From assembly GCF_001713395.1 (NCBI RefSeq), contig NZ_CP016452.1, forward strand, positions 1,922,001 through 1,986,000: a stretch of 64,000 bases of DNA, in the 5' to 3' direction. Each line of letters begins with the position of its first letter. Positions within the stretch are counted from its first letter, which is position 1. This DNA comes from Sinorhizobium sp. RAC02 (GTDB taxonomy: Bacteria > Pseudomonadota > Alphaproteobacteria > Rhizobiales > Rhizobiaceae). Positions 16,969 through 25,734 of this stretch are shown here, piece by piece. Under the pieces are notes generated by a model that was not told where the DNA came from, did no database searches, and saw only the letters and a program-made list of their open reading frames with translations. The position numbers and the translations under genes are program-made.

Positions 16969-17905
16969 CGTTGCGTGCCCCCTGCGCTTTTGTCAGAAAC
17001 AGATAGACGACGGCGAACACCAACAACATAGCAAACATCACAACAGAGCCGGCTGCAGCGTTGCCAAGCTTCCCGAAGGCGAAGGCTTGCTTGTAGACAT
17101 AGGTGATCAGAATGTCGGTCCGGTTGGCGGGACCGCCGTTCGTCATGATCCAGATGATCGGGAAGGAATTGAAGACATAGATGACGTTGAGGACGAGCGC
17201 GATCTGCATGAACGGCCAGAGCAGTGGCATCGTGATGTAGTAAAACTTCTTTGTCGACGACGCCCCGTCGATGGCGGAGGCCTCGTACAAGGACTCCGGA
17301 ATGGACGTCAGTCCACCAAGCAAAATCGTTACGGTAAATGGTACCGACACCAAAATTCCGACCATTATCTCGATGACGAATGCCATCCTGGCATCGGCCA
17401 ACCAGGGATAGTTCTCAAATGGCAGACCAAGTGCGGCCAGCGTCATGTTGAGCGTTCCAAAATCACCGTTGACGACATAGCGCCAGACCACCGCCGTCAT
17501 CGCCAGTGAAATGGCCCACGGCAACAGCACGATCGTTCGGGCGATCGTCCGACCATAGAAATCCTCATTGAGGATGAGAGCGATCGGCACCGAGACCAAC
17601 AGGGTTCCACCCACCACGCAGACAGTCCAGACGAAGGTCTGGCGTGCAGCTTGCAGAAAAACCGGGTCGGCGAACGCTTTGACAAAATTGGTCAGCCCGG
17701 CGAACTCACGGACCATGCCCGTGCGGCTCACATCGAAGAGCGACATGCGGATCACGTCGAATATCGGATAGCCGATCACGGCGACCGAAAGCAGCAGACA
17801 AGGTGCGATCAGGATCATCGCCAAGGCCCGATCCGGTTGCCCAGCCCTGTTCGGCCGCCCCGTGTTAACGCCCCGTCTTGGAGCGGTATTCTCAATTCCT
17901 CGCAT
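16961..17905 (-). CDS. ABC transporter permease, MalF/UgpA type
   Basis: 314 residues, with a positively charged N-terminus and about six membrane segments. The EAA-type loop includes ESLYEASAIDGASSTKKFYY. It pairs with the downstream MalG-type permease, overlapping it by 8 bases. Its gene follows the binding-protein gene after 86 bases that hold two hairpins. Confidence 0.85.
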   Translation of the reverse strand: MRGIENTAPRRGVNTGRPNRAGQPDRALAMILIAPCLLLSVAVIGYPIFDVIRMSLFDVSRTGMVREFAGLTNFVKAFADPVFLQAARQTFVWTVCVVGGTLLVSVPIALILNEDFYGRTIARTIVLLPWAISLAMTAVVWRYVVNGDFGTLNMTLAALGLPFENYPWLADARMAFVIEIMVGILVSVPFTVTILLGGLTSIPESLYEASAIDGASSTKKFYYITMPLLWPFMQIALVLNVIYVFNSFPIIWIMTNGGPANRTDILITYVYKQAFAFGKLGNAAAGSVVMFAMLLVFAVVYLFLTKAQGARNDV

Positions 17906-17929
17906 ACGCGCTTACCTTTAAGGAAGAGA

Positions 17930-17973
17930 GGTGGCGTGGTGTCACGCCACCCGAGGAGAGCGGGTTCGCCCGC
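17930..17973. terminator. two intercistronic hairpins between binding protein and permease genes
   Basis: GGTGGCGTG and CACGCCACC pair around a 4-base loop (17930-17951). GCGGG and CCCGC pair around TTCG (17960-17973). Strong stems just after a binding-protein gene usually protect its mRNA 3' end or cause partial termination, giving more binding protein than permease. Confidence 0.5.
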
Positions 17974-17991
17974 GGACGACGATTTCAGGAC

Positions 17992-19236
17992 CTATTGGTC
18001 TTCGGCAAGGATCGCGTCCATCTTCGCGGCGGCCTGCTTCAGGCCTTCTTCGGCCGAAACCTCACCCGAATAGATCCTGGACAATTCGGTCTTGAGGCCG
18101 TCCGCCATCTCTTCCCAACGCGGGAACAGGGGTGCAAATTTTGCCAGCGGCCCCATTTCCAGAAACACTGACATCTTCGGATTCTCGGTGAAGAAGGGCT
18201 CGGTCGATTCCGCCTTCAAGACCGGGACAAAACCTTCGAGCTTGCCGAATTCAAGCCTGTTTTCCTTGTTGAAGATGAACTCCAGGAACTTCATCGCCTG
18301 GGGCTTCACTTTCGAGGACTCCAGGACGGCGATCGTGTCGGTAACGCCGTAAGTCGCCTCGGTCGTCGCGACCGGAATGCGGTTGATTCCGTATTCGACA
18401 TCCTTGCCCTGCTCGGCGAGCTGCGCATTGAACCAGGGACCTGACAAGACCATGCCCATCTTTCCAGCGGCGAAGAGATTCTGCAGGTCTTCGCGGCTGG
18501 CACCGGTGACGCCCGGCTGCGTGACGCTTGCCTTGATCATCCGCAGATAGTTGTTGGTCGCCAGCACGGCCTCCGGGGAGGCGAAACCGCTTTTGCCGTC
18601 CGGGCCGAGAATGCTGCCACCGTGGGTCCAGAGGCTGTAGAACCAATAGCCTTCGGTATCCAGGTCCCTGCCCTGAACGCCGATGCCGTAGACGCCATCG
18701 CCGAGCGCGGCGATTTTTTTGGCTGCCTCGAACGTTTCGTCCCAGGTCGTCGGCGGCTTCGCGATACCAGCCTTGTCGAAGAGCTTCTTGTTGTAGAACA
18801 GGCCGCGTGCCGATGCGGCAATCGGCAGGCCCCACGTATGACCGTCCTGCTTCTGAAGATCGAGGTATGTCGGCACGAAAGTGTCGGCAAAGGCGGGCGA
18901 CATCAGGTCTTCGATCGGGGCGAGCGCCCCGTCCTTGGCAAATCCCGCCATCCAGCGCGTCGCCATATGCGAAACATCGGGTGCGGTGCCGGCTGAGATG
19001 TCGCTGACGAGCTGCTGCTGCATCTCCGGCCAGGGGAGGTGCTCGATCTGGACCTCGATGTCAGGATTCGCAGCATTGAATTTTTTAGCAAGCTCTTGGA
19101 AAAACGGGCCTGTTTTGGCGCTGTATTCCGCAACCCGGACCCGCACTGTGTCCGTGGCCCAAGCACTGCCAGAGTGCAGCAACGCCGCTGCAGTTGCCGT
19201 ACTGATTACCAATGCGGCCAAAAACCTATTGCCCAT
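17992..19236 (-). CDS. extracellular solute-binding protein, family 1 (sugar-type ABC importer)
   Basis: 414 residues. The start is at 19236 behind GGGAGGTTCTT; the protein begins MGNRFLAALVI with a hydrophobic stretch and an A-W-A signal-peptidase site near residue 27. The mature part has family 1 traits such as FNAANPDIEVQIEHLPWPEM and SHMATRWMAGFAKDGAL. It is the periplasmic receptor of the importer and the first gene of the minus-strand operon that continues through TetR and the PLP enzyme. The TetR-type palindrome lies about 78 bases upstream of the start. The ligand is not readable from the sequence; sugars, polyols and some amino-acid derivatives are carried by this class. Confidence 0.85.
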   Translation of the reverse strand: MGNRFLAALVISTATAAALLHSGSAWATDTVRVRVAEYSAKTGPFFQELAKKFNAANPDIEVQIEHLPWPEMQQQLVSDISAGTAPDVSHMATRWMAGFAKDGALAPIEDLMSPAFADTFVPTYLDLQKQDGHTWGLPIAASARGLFYNKKLFDKAGIAKPPTTWDETFEAAKKIAALGDGVYGIGVQGRDLDTEGYWFYSLWTHGGSILGPDGKSGFASPEAVLATNNYLRMIKASVTQPGVTGASREDLQNLFAAGKMGMVLSGPWFNAQLAEQGKDVEYGINRIPVATTEATYGVTDTIAVLESSKVKPQAMKFLEFIFNKENRLEFGKLEGFVPVLKAESTEPFFTENPKMSVFLEMGPLAKFAPLFPRWEEMADGLKTELSRIYSGEVSAEEGLKQAAAKMDAILAEDQ

Positions 19237-19313
19237 AAGAACCTCCCAAATGGTGCTGTGAATGTCGAATGACACAGCCATCTGAAATGAAAATACCGCC
19301 GCTGTCAATATTG

Positions 19314-19327
19314 ACTGACTAGTCAGT
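19314..19327. promoter_or_regulatory. perfect 14-bp palindrome, candidate TetR operator (site 2)
   Basis: ACTGACTAGTCAGT is fully self-complementary and lies between the divergent importer operon (start 19236) and the amidohydrolase operon (start 19423). A TTGACA -35-like hexamer for the leftward operon (minus strand, 19308-19303) lies directly beside it. It differs from site 1 at 10733 only in one central base. Confidence 0.65.
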
Positions 19328-19422
19328 ATGTGCTTTTTTGATGCGCAGATCACCACTCATCTTGAACGGCCTGCGCCAACAACAGGCGCTGCATAGGGCC
19401 CTAACCGGAGACAAGTTCGCCA

Positions 19423-20583
19423 ATGGCACGAAGAACAATTCTACAGGGCGGCCATGTCCTGGCGTTTGGCGACACACCGGCTGCAACTGCAGATGTCGCC
19501 ATCGTAGACGGTCGCATTTCGGCCATTGGCACCGGCTTGGCGCGTCAGGACGATATTGTCGTAGACGTACGAGACGCAATCGTCCTGCCGGCGTTGACTG
19601 ACATCCATACACATATTTACTGGGGCGCCACCTCCTTGGGGGTCCGGCCGGAACTGGTTGCACATCGATCCGCGACCGGAACCTTCGTTGATGCCGGCTC
19701 GGCCGGTGCAGGAAACTTCGAAGGCCTGAAGACCTTTATCTTCGAGGCCCTGCCGTTCCATGCCTTTGCCTTTCTCAACATCTCGTTTCCGGGAATCTTC
19801 GGTTTCTCCAAGCGCGTCATGGTCGGGGAATGCTGCGATATGCGCCTCGTCGACCCAGAGAGCTGCATCGAAGCCGCGCAGGCTTACCCAGAGAGAATCG
19901 TCGGCATCAAGGTGCGAGCCGGCCGGAAAGCTTCCGGCGAAAACGGCGGCGCAGCCCTCGAAGTGGCGCTTAAGGTGGCGGAACGCCTGAAACTGCCGGT
20001 GATGTGCCACGTCGACCTCGACCCTCCCACCATCGAGGAAGTCCTGCAGCAACTGCGGCCCGGCGACATCATCACGCATTGCTGCCGACCAGACCCCAAT
20101 GCGGCGACCGAAAATGGCCGCGTCCGGGACGCGGTATGGCGGGCACGCGAAAACGGCGTCCATTTCGACATCGGCCATGGCATGGGCGGCTTCTCCTTCC
20201 GCGTCTGCCGCGAGATGTTGGCCGAAGGTTTCGTGCCCGACCTGATCAGCTCGGACATCCATTCCCTTTCGGTGAACGGCCCTGCTTTCGACCTTCTGAC
20301 CACGATCAACAAGATGATCGCGCTCGGCGTGGATCAGACGACGGCTCTGGCTGCCGGCAGCGCCAACCCTGCAAAGGTGATCGGCCGCCCTGATCTTGGC
20401 CGCATCGCCGTTGGCGACGAAGCCAATGTTGCTGTCTTGAAATGGCGGGATGAGCCCTGGACTTTCAGAGACGCGGCCAGCGAAGGCCTCGAAGTTTCCA
20501 GAAGATTGGTGTGCGATCGCCTAATCGTGAAGGGTCGCGAGATCGACCCAGCGGGCAGCAGCCATCCCATGCAATCCCAATAA
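19423..20583 (+). CDS. amidohydrolase-superfamily hydrolase, cog3964 group (dihydroorotase-like)
   Basis: 386 residues of the metal-dependent amidohydrolase fold. Predicted metal ligands are His62 and His64 (DIHTHIYWG), Lys163 as the likely carboxylated lysine (GIKVRAG), His196 (MCHVDLD), His219 (ITHCC) and Asp278 (SSDIHS). Proteins of this group are often mislabelled dihydroorotase. Studied members hydrolyse ester or amide bonds of alpha-substituted acids such as acetyl-(R)-mandelate. Here it opens the plus-strand operon, next to the TetR palindrome and divergent from the importer, so it may act early on the imported compound. The substrate is unknown. Confidence 0.75.
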   Translation: MARRTILQGGHVLAFGDTPAATADVAIVDGRISAIGTGLARQDDIVVDVRDAIVLPALTDIHTHIYWGATSLGVRPELVAHRSATGTFVDAGSAGAGNFEGLKTFIFEALPFHAFAFLNISFPGIFGFSKRVMVGECCDMRLVDPESCIEAAQAYPERIVGIKVRAGRKASGENGGAALEVALKVAERLKLPVMCHVDLDPPTIEEVLQQLRPGDIITHCCRPDPNAATENGRVRDAVWRARENGVHFDIGHGMGGFSFRVCREMLAEGFVPDLISSDIHSLSVNGPAFDLLTTINKMIALGVDQTTALAAGSANPAKVIGRPDLGRIAVGDEANVAVLKWRDEPWTFRDAASEGLEVSRRLVCDRLIVKGREIDPAGSSHPMQSQ

Positions 20584-20605
20584 TACACCAAGCGGAACAG
20601 CGACA

Positions 20606-22048
20606 ATGGATCACAGTGTAGTTCAGGCGCACCATTTCATAGCCGGCAAGTGGGTACCGTCAAACGGCGGCAAGACGTTCGAGGCGAGGTCGCCTTACGA
20701 CGGCCAGCACCTGGCGGTGCTCGCCGAGGGCGACCGCAGCGACGCGCAAGATGCGATCAAGGCGGCGCAGGCTGGCCACAATGCGCTATCCAGGTTGTCG
20801 CCATGGGATCGCTCACGCCTCTGCAACCGCGTCGCCGACGTCATCGAGAGGCGTCGCGACGAACTGGCGCTCACACTTGCCCGCGAGCAAGGCAAGCCGC
20901 TGGCCACGGAGGCCTATGGTGAGGTCGATGCCGCCGCAACCGGTTTTCGGGAGGCTGCCGAGCTGATCAAGTGGCTCGAAGGTGAATTCATCCCCGTGGA
21001 GACGCCTGGCAAGAGGGTGATAAGTTTCCGCCAGGCGCGTGGTGTCTATGCCATCGTCACGCCGTGGAATTTTCCAATCAATATCCCCGTCGAGTATCTC
21101 GCCCCCTGCCTTGCGGCAGGCAACGCGGTCGTCTGGGTACCTGCGCCAACCACGTCGCTTTGTGCGGTCAAACTGATGGAATGCATTGCAGAAGCTGGCA
21201 TTCCCGATGGCGCCGTCAATCTTGTCGTAGGGCCGGGCGCGATCGTCGGGGATGAGATCGTCTCCAATCCAGGCACGCATGGGATCGGCTTCACCGGCAG
21301 TCCGCAGACCGGAAACGCAATCGCGAAACGCGGTGCTGGAAAACCGATGCTGCTGGAGCTAGGCGGCAATGGACCGGTCGTCGTGCTGGATGACGCCGAT
21401 CTGGATCGGGCAGCACAGGCTGCCGCGTTTGGCAGCTTCTTCAATGCCGGGCAGGTCTGTGCAGCGACGGGGCGAATACTCGTCACCGAGAAGAACCATG
21501 ACGCTCTCGCAGCCCGCATCGCGAACATTGCCGCGGCCATCCGCCTTGGCGATCCGCTTCTTGCCCAGACGACAATGGGACCGCTGAACAATCAGCAGGT
21601 GATCGCCAAAGTCGAAGAGCACGTGGCGGACGGGTTAGCCCGCGGCGCAGACATCCATGCCGGCGGCAAGAGGGGCACGGGCCTGCTCTACGAACCCACA
21701 GTCCTCGGACGCGTCGATCGCCAAGCCCTACTAAATACTTCCGAGACGTTCGGGCCAGTGGCGCCTCTGGTGGTCTGCGCAGACGATGCCGACTTGCTCG
21801 ATACGGCCAATGCGTCCTCGCATGGGCTAGCCGCCAGTGTATTCACCCGCGATCTGAGCCGCGCCTTCGCATTTGGCGAAAAGCTCCGGGCCGGTCTCGT
21901 CAACGTCAACAGCGCAAGCTGCTACTGGGAGCTGCACCTGCCGTTTGGCGGCGCCTCGGGCAAGGCAAGCGGCCTGGGCCGCCTTGGCGGCAAGCATACG
22001 TTGCGCGAAGTCACCGACGTCAAGACTATCACCTTCGACATCAGCTGA
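20606..22048 (+). CDS. NAD(P)-dependent aldehyde dehydrogenase
   Basis: 480 residues with the ALDH catalytic set: Asn155 (TPWNFP), Glu251 (LELGGNGP) and Cys285 (FNAGQVCAATGR). The usual coenzyme-binding lysine of the V-x-K-P motif is replaced: the segment reads AVVWVPAPTTS, with Val178 at that place. The subfamily is near succinate-semialdehyde and lactaldehyde dehydrogenases. It starts 22 bases after the amidohydrolase gene and likely oxidises an aldehyde made by one of the GMC enzymes or by the PLP aldolase. Confidence 0.8.
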   Translation: MDHSVVQAHHFIAGKWVPSNGGKTFEARSPYDGQHLAVLAEGDRSDAQDAIKAAQAGHNALSRLSPWDRSRLCNRVADVIERRRDELALTLAREQGKPLATEAYGEVDAAATGFREAAELIKWLEGEFIPVETPGKRVISFRQARGVYAIVTPWNFPINIPVEYLAPCLAAGNAVVWVPAPTTSLCAVKLMECIAEAGIPDGAVNLVVGPGAIVGDEIVSNPGTHGIGFTGSPQTGNAIAKRGAGKPMLLELGGNGPVVVLDDADLDRAAQAAAFGSFFNAGQVCAATGRILVTEKNHDALAARIANIAAAIRLGDPLLAQTTMGPLNNQQVIAKVEEHVADGLARGADIHAGGKRGTGLLYEPTVLGRVDRQALLNTSETFGPVAPLVVCADDADLLDTANASSHGLAASVFTRDLSRAFAFGEKLRAGLVNVNSASCYWELHLPFGGASGKASGLGRLGGKHTLREVTDVKTITFDIS

Positions 22049-22054
22049 AGACCA

Positions 22055-22076
22055 GGACGGGCGGTACCGCCCGTCC
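22055..22076. terminator. perfect 22-bp GC-rich palindrome after the aldehyde dehydrogenase gene
   Basis: The 11-base half GGACGGGCGGT is followed directly by its complement. It begins 6 bases after the stop at 22048. There is no T-run, so it may give mRNA stability or partial termination before the FAH-family gene. Confidence 0.45.
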
Positions 22077-22177
22077 GGTTCTCCACGCCAACAATCAAAC
22101 ATGGATCGGCATCGTGCCGGCCGCAAACCGGCACTCGGTTTGCGAGGACAAATACCGTTCAATCGCAGTGAGGAACA

Positions 22178-23071
22178 ATGCGCCTTTGTAGTTTTCTCCA
22201 TGCCGGCCGAGCCGGATACGGTGTCGTGACGGACGACCGCGTCATCAACATCAGCGGCGTCCTTGGCGATCGCTTCCCGACGCTTGCAAGCCTCCTCGCC
22301 GAGGATGACTTCCTCGGCACCTGCACCCAGGCGATCGGCCACAGCTCAGGGCTGGCGCTTGCCGATATCCAGCAGCAGGCGCCAATTCCCAATCCGGGAA
22401 AGATCATCTGCGTCGGGCTGAACTATCACGACCACATGGTCGAAACGCGCCACGCACCGACACAGCATCCGACCTTGTTTGCCCGCTTTGCCGACTCGCA
22501 GTGCGCGCATGGCGAGCCGATGCTGATGCCATCGGTTTCGACCCAGTTCGACTTCGAGGCGGAGCTTGCCGTCGTCATCGGCAGAGGCGGTCGCAATATC
22601 CAGCAGGATGCCGCGTTGGATCATGTCGCTGGCTACTCGTGCTACAATGACGGCTCGGTTCGTGACTGGCAGATCCATACGTCGCAGTTCCTTCCGGGAA
22701 AAAATTTCCCGGCGACCGGCGCATTCGGGCCGTACCTTGTCACTGCCGACGAGATCCCTGATCCGCAAGACCTGGCCATCAGCTGCCGTTTGAACGGGGA
22801 CACCGTCCAGGCTGCTCGCACCAGCCAGATGATACATTCCGTAGCGCAGCTGATTGCTTACATCTCGCGTATTACGCCGTTTTCTCCCGGCGACGTGATC
22901 GTGACCGGCACGCCTGGCGGGGTGGGCTTCGCGCGCGTCCCTCCCCTCTTCATGAAAGATGGTGACGTCGTCGAGGTCGAAATCGAACGCGTCGGAGTGT
23001 TGCAGAACCAGATCATCGGTGAAGCGGCCGGAGGAGCGAACACCCGAACGCAACACGCGCTTCCGGCCTGA
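22178..23071 (+). CDS. fumarylacetoacetate hydrolase-family protein
   Basis: 297 residues with the FAH fold. The catalytic loop and metal site show as KIICVGLNYHDHMVE, FDFEAELAVVIG and the C-terminal DVIVTGTPGGVGFAR. Members cleave carbon-carbon bonds of acylpyruvates, hydrate or decarboxylate oxo-enoates, or act on related diketo acids, using Mg or Mn. It lies between the aldehyde dehydrogenase and the CnbZ-like gene, which hints at a ring-cleavage or oxo-acid stage. Specificity is not predictable. Confidence 0.8.
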   Translation: MRLCSFLHAGRAGYGVVTDDRVINISGVLGDRFPTLASLLAEDDFLGTCTQAIGHSSGLALADIQQQAPIPNPGKIICVGLNYHDHMVETRHAPTQHPTLFARFADSQCAHGEPMLMPSVSTQFDFEAELAVVIGRGGRNIQQDAALDHVAGYSCYNDGSVRDWQIHTSQFLPGKNFPATGAFGPYLVTADEIPDPQDLAISCRLNGDTVQAARTSQMIHSVAQLIAYISRITPFSPGDVIVTGTPGGVGFARVPPLFMKDGDVVEVEIERVGVLQNQIIGEAAGGANTRTQHALPA

Positions 23072-23194
23072 TGCCGGCACGCTGAGAACCCAACAAAATA
23101 TTCGCCGTTTGCCTGAATTGCACACGGTGTTCTGACGAACCCATTCCAGATGGTCTGCAACCAATCTGGCCAGCCCCTGCAGGAGATATACACC

Positions 23195-23944
23195 ATGGGC
23201 GAAGTTATTGACTTTCAGTCTGGCGGCTACCGTTTCATCAAAGGCGTCACGCAATATTCAGGCGGCGTGGCCGCCCTGCCGGGCTTTCGCCTGGAGAGGG
23301 TGCGGTTCGCGACACCCTTGCCCCTCAAGGAAGGCTTTGCACAGATCAAACAAATCATCGGTGCTGCCGGCAGGCCGCTTACAGCATTCGCAGCGTGCGA
23401 ACTGCGGTCACCCGCACCATTTACCGAGGAGGGCTTCGTTGCTTTCAACAGCAGCTATACGGAGACCCTCAAAGCCTGGGGCCTCATCGACACGGGTCTG
23501 AACCCGGTTGCGCGCAGCAACGTGTGTCCGCAGGTCACGCCGCCACTCGTACCGTCGATCTATGCCTTCTCATACACAGTGCACAGCGCTGAAGCCGCAC
23601 CGTCCTTCGTCGTCTCCGGTTCCGCAGAGGTGCCAGAAGGCCACGCCGCCTATCGCGATCATATCATCAACCGTGGCGATCTTTCCCCGGCGGGATTGCG
23701 CGCCAAAGCACAATTCGTGCTGGCGGAGATGGAGCGGCGTTCCGGGCTTCTGGGCTTCGGGTGGAAAGACGCAACCGCGGTCCAAGTCTACACGATACAC
23801 AACCTCCACCCGTTCCTGGCTGACGAAATCGTCAAGCGCGGAGCAGCACGCGCCGGCCTTACATGGCACTTCAACAACCCACCCGTCCTAGATCTCGAAT
23901 ACGAAATGGACCTTAGGGGTATTGCAGTAGAGCATGTCGCTTGA
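23195..23944 (+). CDS. CnbZ-like (2-aminomuconate deaminase-like) protein
   Basis: 249 residues. The start at 23195 has GGAG about 9 bases upstream; a longer frame lacks a ribosome-binding site. The sequence GGYRFIKGVTQYSGGVAALP, followed by ACELRSPAPFTEEGF, NPVARSNVCP and PSIYAFSYTV, resembles the family named for CnbZ, a 2-amino-5-chloromuconate deaminase with a RidA-like fold. This is recalled from memory and is tentative. A deaminase for an enamine or imine intermediate would suit the nitrogenous pathway suggested by the PLP enzyme. The next gene begins 8 bases downstream. Confidence 0.5.
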   Translation: MGEVIDFQSGGYRFIKGVTQYSGGVAALPGFRLERVRFATPLPLKEGFAQIKQIIGAAGRPLTAFAACELRSPAPFTEEGFVAFNSSYTETLKAWGLIDTGLNPVARSNVCPQVTPPLVPSIYAFSYTVHSAEAAPSFVVSGSAEVPEGHAAYRDHIINRGDLSPAGLRAKAQFVLAEMERRSGLLGFGWKDATAVQVYTIHNLHPFLADEIVKRGAARAGLTWHFNNPPVLDLEYEMDLRGIAVEHVA

Positions 23945-23952
23945 GGCGTCAG

Positions 23953-25554
23953 ATGAGCAAACGCATAGAAATTGGCAGCTACGATTATGTGATCGTTGGG
24001 GCTGGCTCGGCCGGTTGCACTCTTGCAAACCGGTTGAGCGCCGACCAGGGCAAGCGTGTGCTGCTCCTGGAGGCCGGCGGCTCGGACAACTACCACTGGA
24101 TCCACATTCCGGTGGGCTACCTCTATTGCATGGGCAATCCGCGCACCGACTGGGGCTACCGTACAATGGCGGAGCCCGGCCTGAACGGACGGTCGCTGGC
24201 CTATCCGCGTGGCAAGGTAATGGGCGGCTGTTCGTCGATAAATGGCATGATCTACATGCGCGGTCAGTCCGCCGATTACGATCACTGGCGCCAGCTCGGC
24301 AATCCCGGCTGGGGCTGGGAGGATGTGCTACCGCTGTTCAGGAAATCGGAAGACCATCACAGTCTTTCCGGCCCCTTCCACGGCCAGGGCGGTGAGCTCA
24401 GGGTAGAACGCCAGCGCCTGAGTTGGCAGATACTCGACGCGGTGCGCGAAGCGGCGGAAGAGCTCGGTGTGCCCAAGGTCAACGACTTCAACGCTGGCAC
24501 CAATTTCGGCTCGTCCTATTTCGAAGTGAACCAGAAATCAGGGTTCCGTTTCAATGCCGTGCGCGCGTTCATCAGGCCGGTGCAGCATCGTAAAAACTTG
24601 ACGATACTCACCCACGCGCACGCCGAGCGCATCGTGTTTTCCGGGTGCCGGGTTTCGGGGCTCGACCTGCGTCTCAACGGCAAGCCGGCGCATGTGGCGG
24701 TGCAGGGCGAGTTGATCCTCTCCGCCGGGGCGATAGGCACGCCGAAGCTGCTGCAACTATCGGGCATAGGACCTGCCGCGCTTCTCAAACGCCACGGCAT
24801 AGAGGTGATACATAACCTTCCCGGCGTGGGCGAAAACCTGCAGGACCATCTGCAAATCAGGACCGCCTTCAAGGTATCGGGAGCAGAAACGCTAAACGAG
24901 CGCCAGGCAAGCTTCACAGGCAAAGCTCTGATTGCGCTTGAATATGTCCTCAAACGCTCCGGGCCTATGTCGATGGCGCCAAGCCAACTCGGTATCTTTA
25001 TGAAGTCGGACGCGTGCTTCGAGACACCCAACATCGAATTCCATATTCAGCCACTCTCCTTGGAATCTTTCGGCCAACCGCTGCACAGCTTTCCGGCCAT
25101 TACCGTTTCGGCGTGCAATCTCAGGCCGGAATCGCGCGGGCATGTGCGCATCATCTCAGCCAAGCCCGACGATCATCCGGAAATCACGCCCAACTACCTC
25201 TCCACCGCGAGCGACCGTGAAGTCGCGGCCTCTTCCATAACCATCGCCCGCCGGTTGATGGAAACCAAACGGATGGCCCAGTTCCGCCCCGAGGAATTTA
25301 AGCCGGGTAAGCATATCCAGACGCCCGAAGACCTCGCGCATGCCGCAGGCGATATCGCCACGACTATTTTCCATCCGGTCGGCACTGCGCGGATGGGCGA
25401 TGACGACGCGGCGGTGGTCGATCCGAAGTTGCGCGTACACGGCATCGAGGGACTGCGTATCGCTGATTGCTCAATCATGCCGACAATCGTCTCAGGGAAC
25501 ACCCACGCAGCTGCGGTCATGATCGCCGAAAAGGCAGCCCAGTTAATCCTCTGA
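23953..25554 (+). CDS. GMC oxidoreductase, choline dehydrogenase-like
   Basis: 533 residues, with the start at ATG 23953 behind GAGG. The FAD fold reads YDYVIVGAGSAGCTLANRL (10-28). GMC signature 1 is present as YPRGKVMGGCSSINGMIYMR, and the C-terminal active-site region as FHPVGTARMG and VSGNTHAAAVMIAEKA. Enzymes of this branch oxidise primary alcohols (choline, PEG, aliphatic alcohols). It is the last gene of the operon and differs from the GMC enzyme at 11494 in lacking the four-cysteine motif. It likely supplies the aldehyde for the 20606 dehydrogenase. Confidence 0.8.
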   Translation: MSKRIEIGSYDYVIVGAGSAGCTLANRLSADQGKRVLLLEAGGSDNYHWIHIPVGYLYCMGNPRTDWGYRTMAEPGLNGRSLAYPRGKVMGGCSSINGMIYMRGQSADYDHWRQLGNPGWGWEDVLPLFRKSEDHHSLSGPFHGQGGELRVERQRLSWQILDAVREAAEELGVPKVNDFNAGTNFGSSYFEVNQKSGFRFNAVRAFIRPVQHRKNLTILTHAHAERIVFSGCRVSGLDLRLNGKPAHVAVQGELILSAGAIGTPKLLQLSGIGPAALLKRHGIEVIHNLPGVGENLQDHLQIRTAFKVSGAETLNERQASFTGKALIALEYVLKRSGPMSMAPSQLGIFMKSDACFETPNIEFHIQPLSLESFGQPLHSFPAITVSACNLRPESRGHVRIISAKPDDHPEITPNYLSTASDREVAASSITIARRLMETKRMAQFRPEEFKPGKHIQTPEDLAHAAGDIATTIFHPVGTARMGDDDAAVVDPKLRVHGIEGLRIADCSIMPTIVSGNTHAAAVMIAEKAAQLIL

Positions 25555-25677
25555 ATTTTAGTTGAAATGGCATGCCGACGAGACGGGTGTACGGTCGAGT
25601 TTTGGCTCCGCGAGCATCGTGATCTTTCTGTCGCCATAGAAATCGCCAGCCTCCCTGACACGTCAAAAGAACCAGAA

Positions 25678-25711
25678 TTGGAGGTTGCGAGCACCAGGTA
25701 GCAACCTCCAA
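25678..25711. terminator. bidirectional hairpin between convergent genes
   Basis: TTGGAGGTTGC and GCAACCTCCAA form a perfect 11-bp stem with a 12-base loop. It lies between the GMC gene end (25554) and the end of the broken chemoreceptor (25735). There is no strong T-run. Confidence 0.5.
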
Positions 25712-25734
25712 ATCCCTTTATAAGGAGAGGCCGG

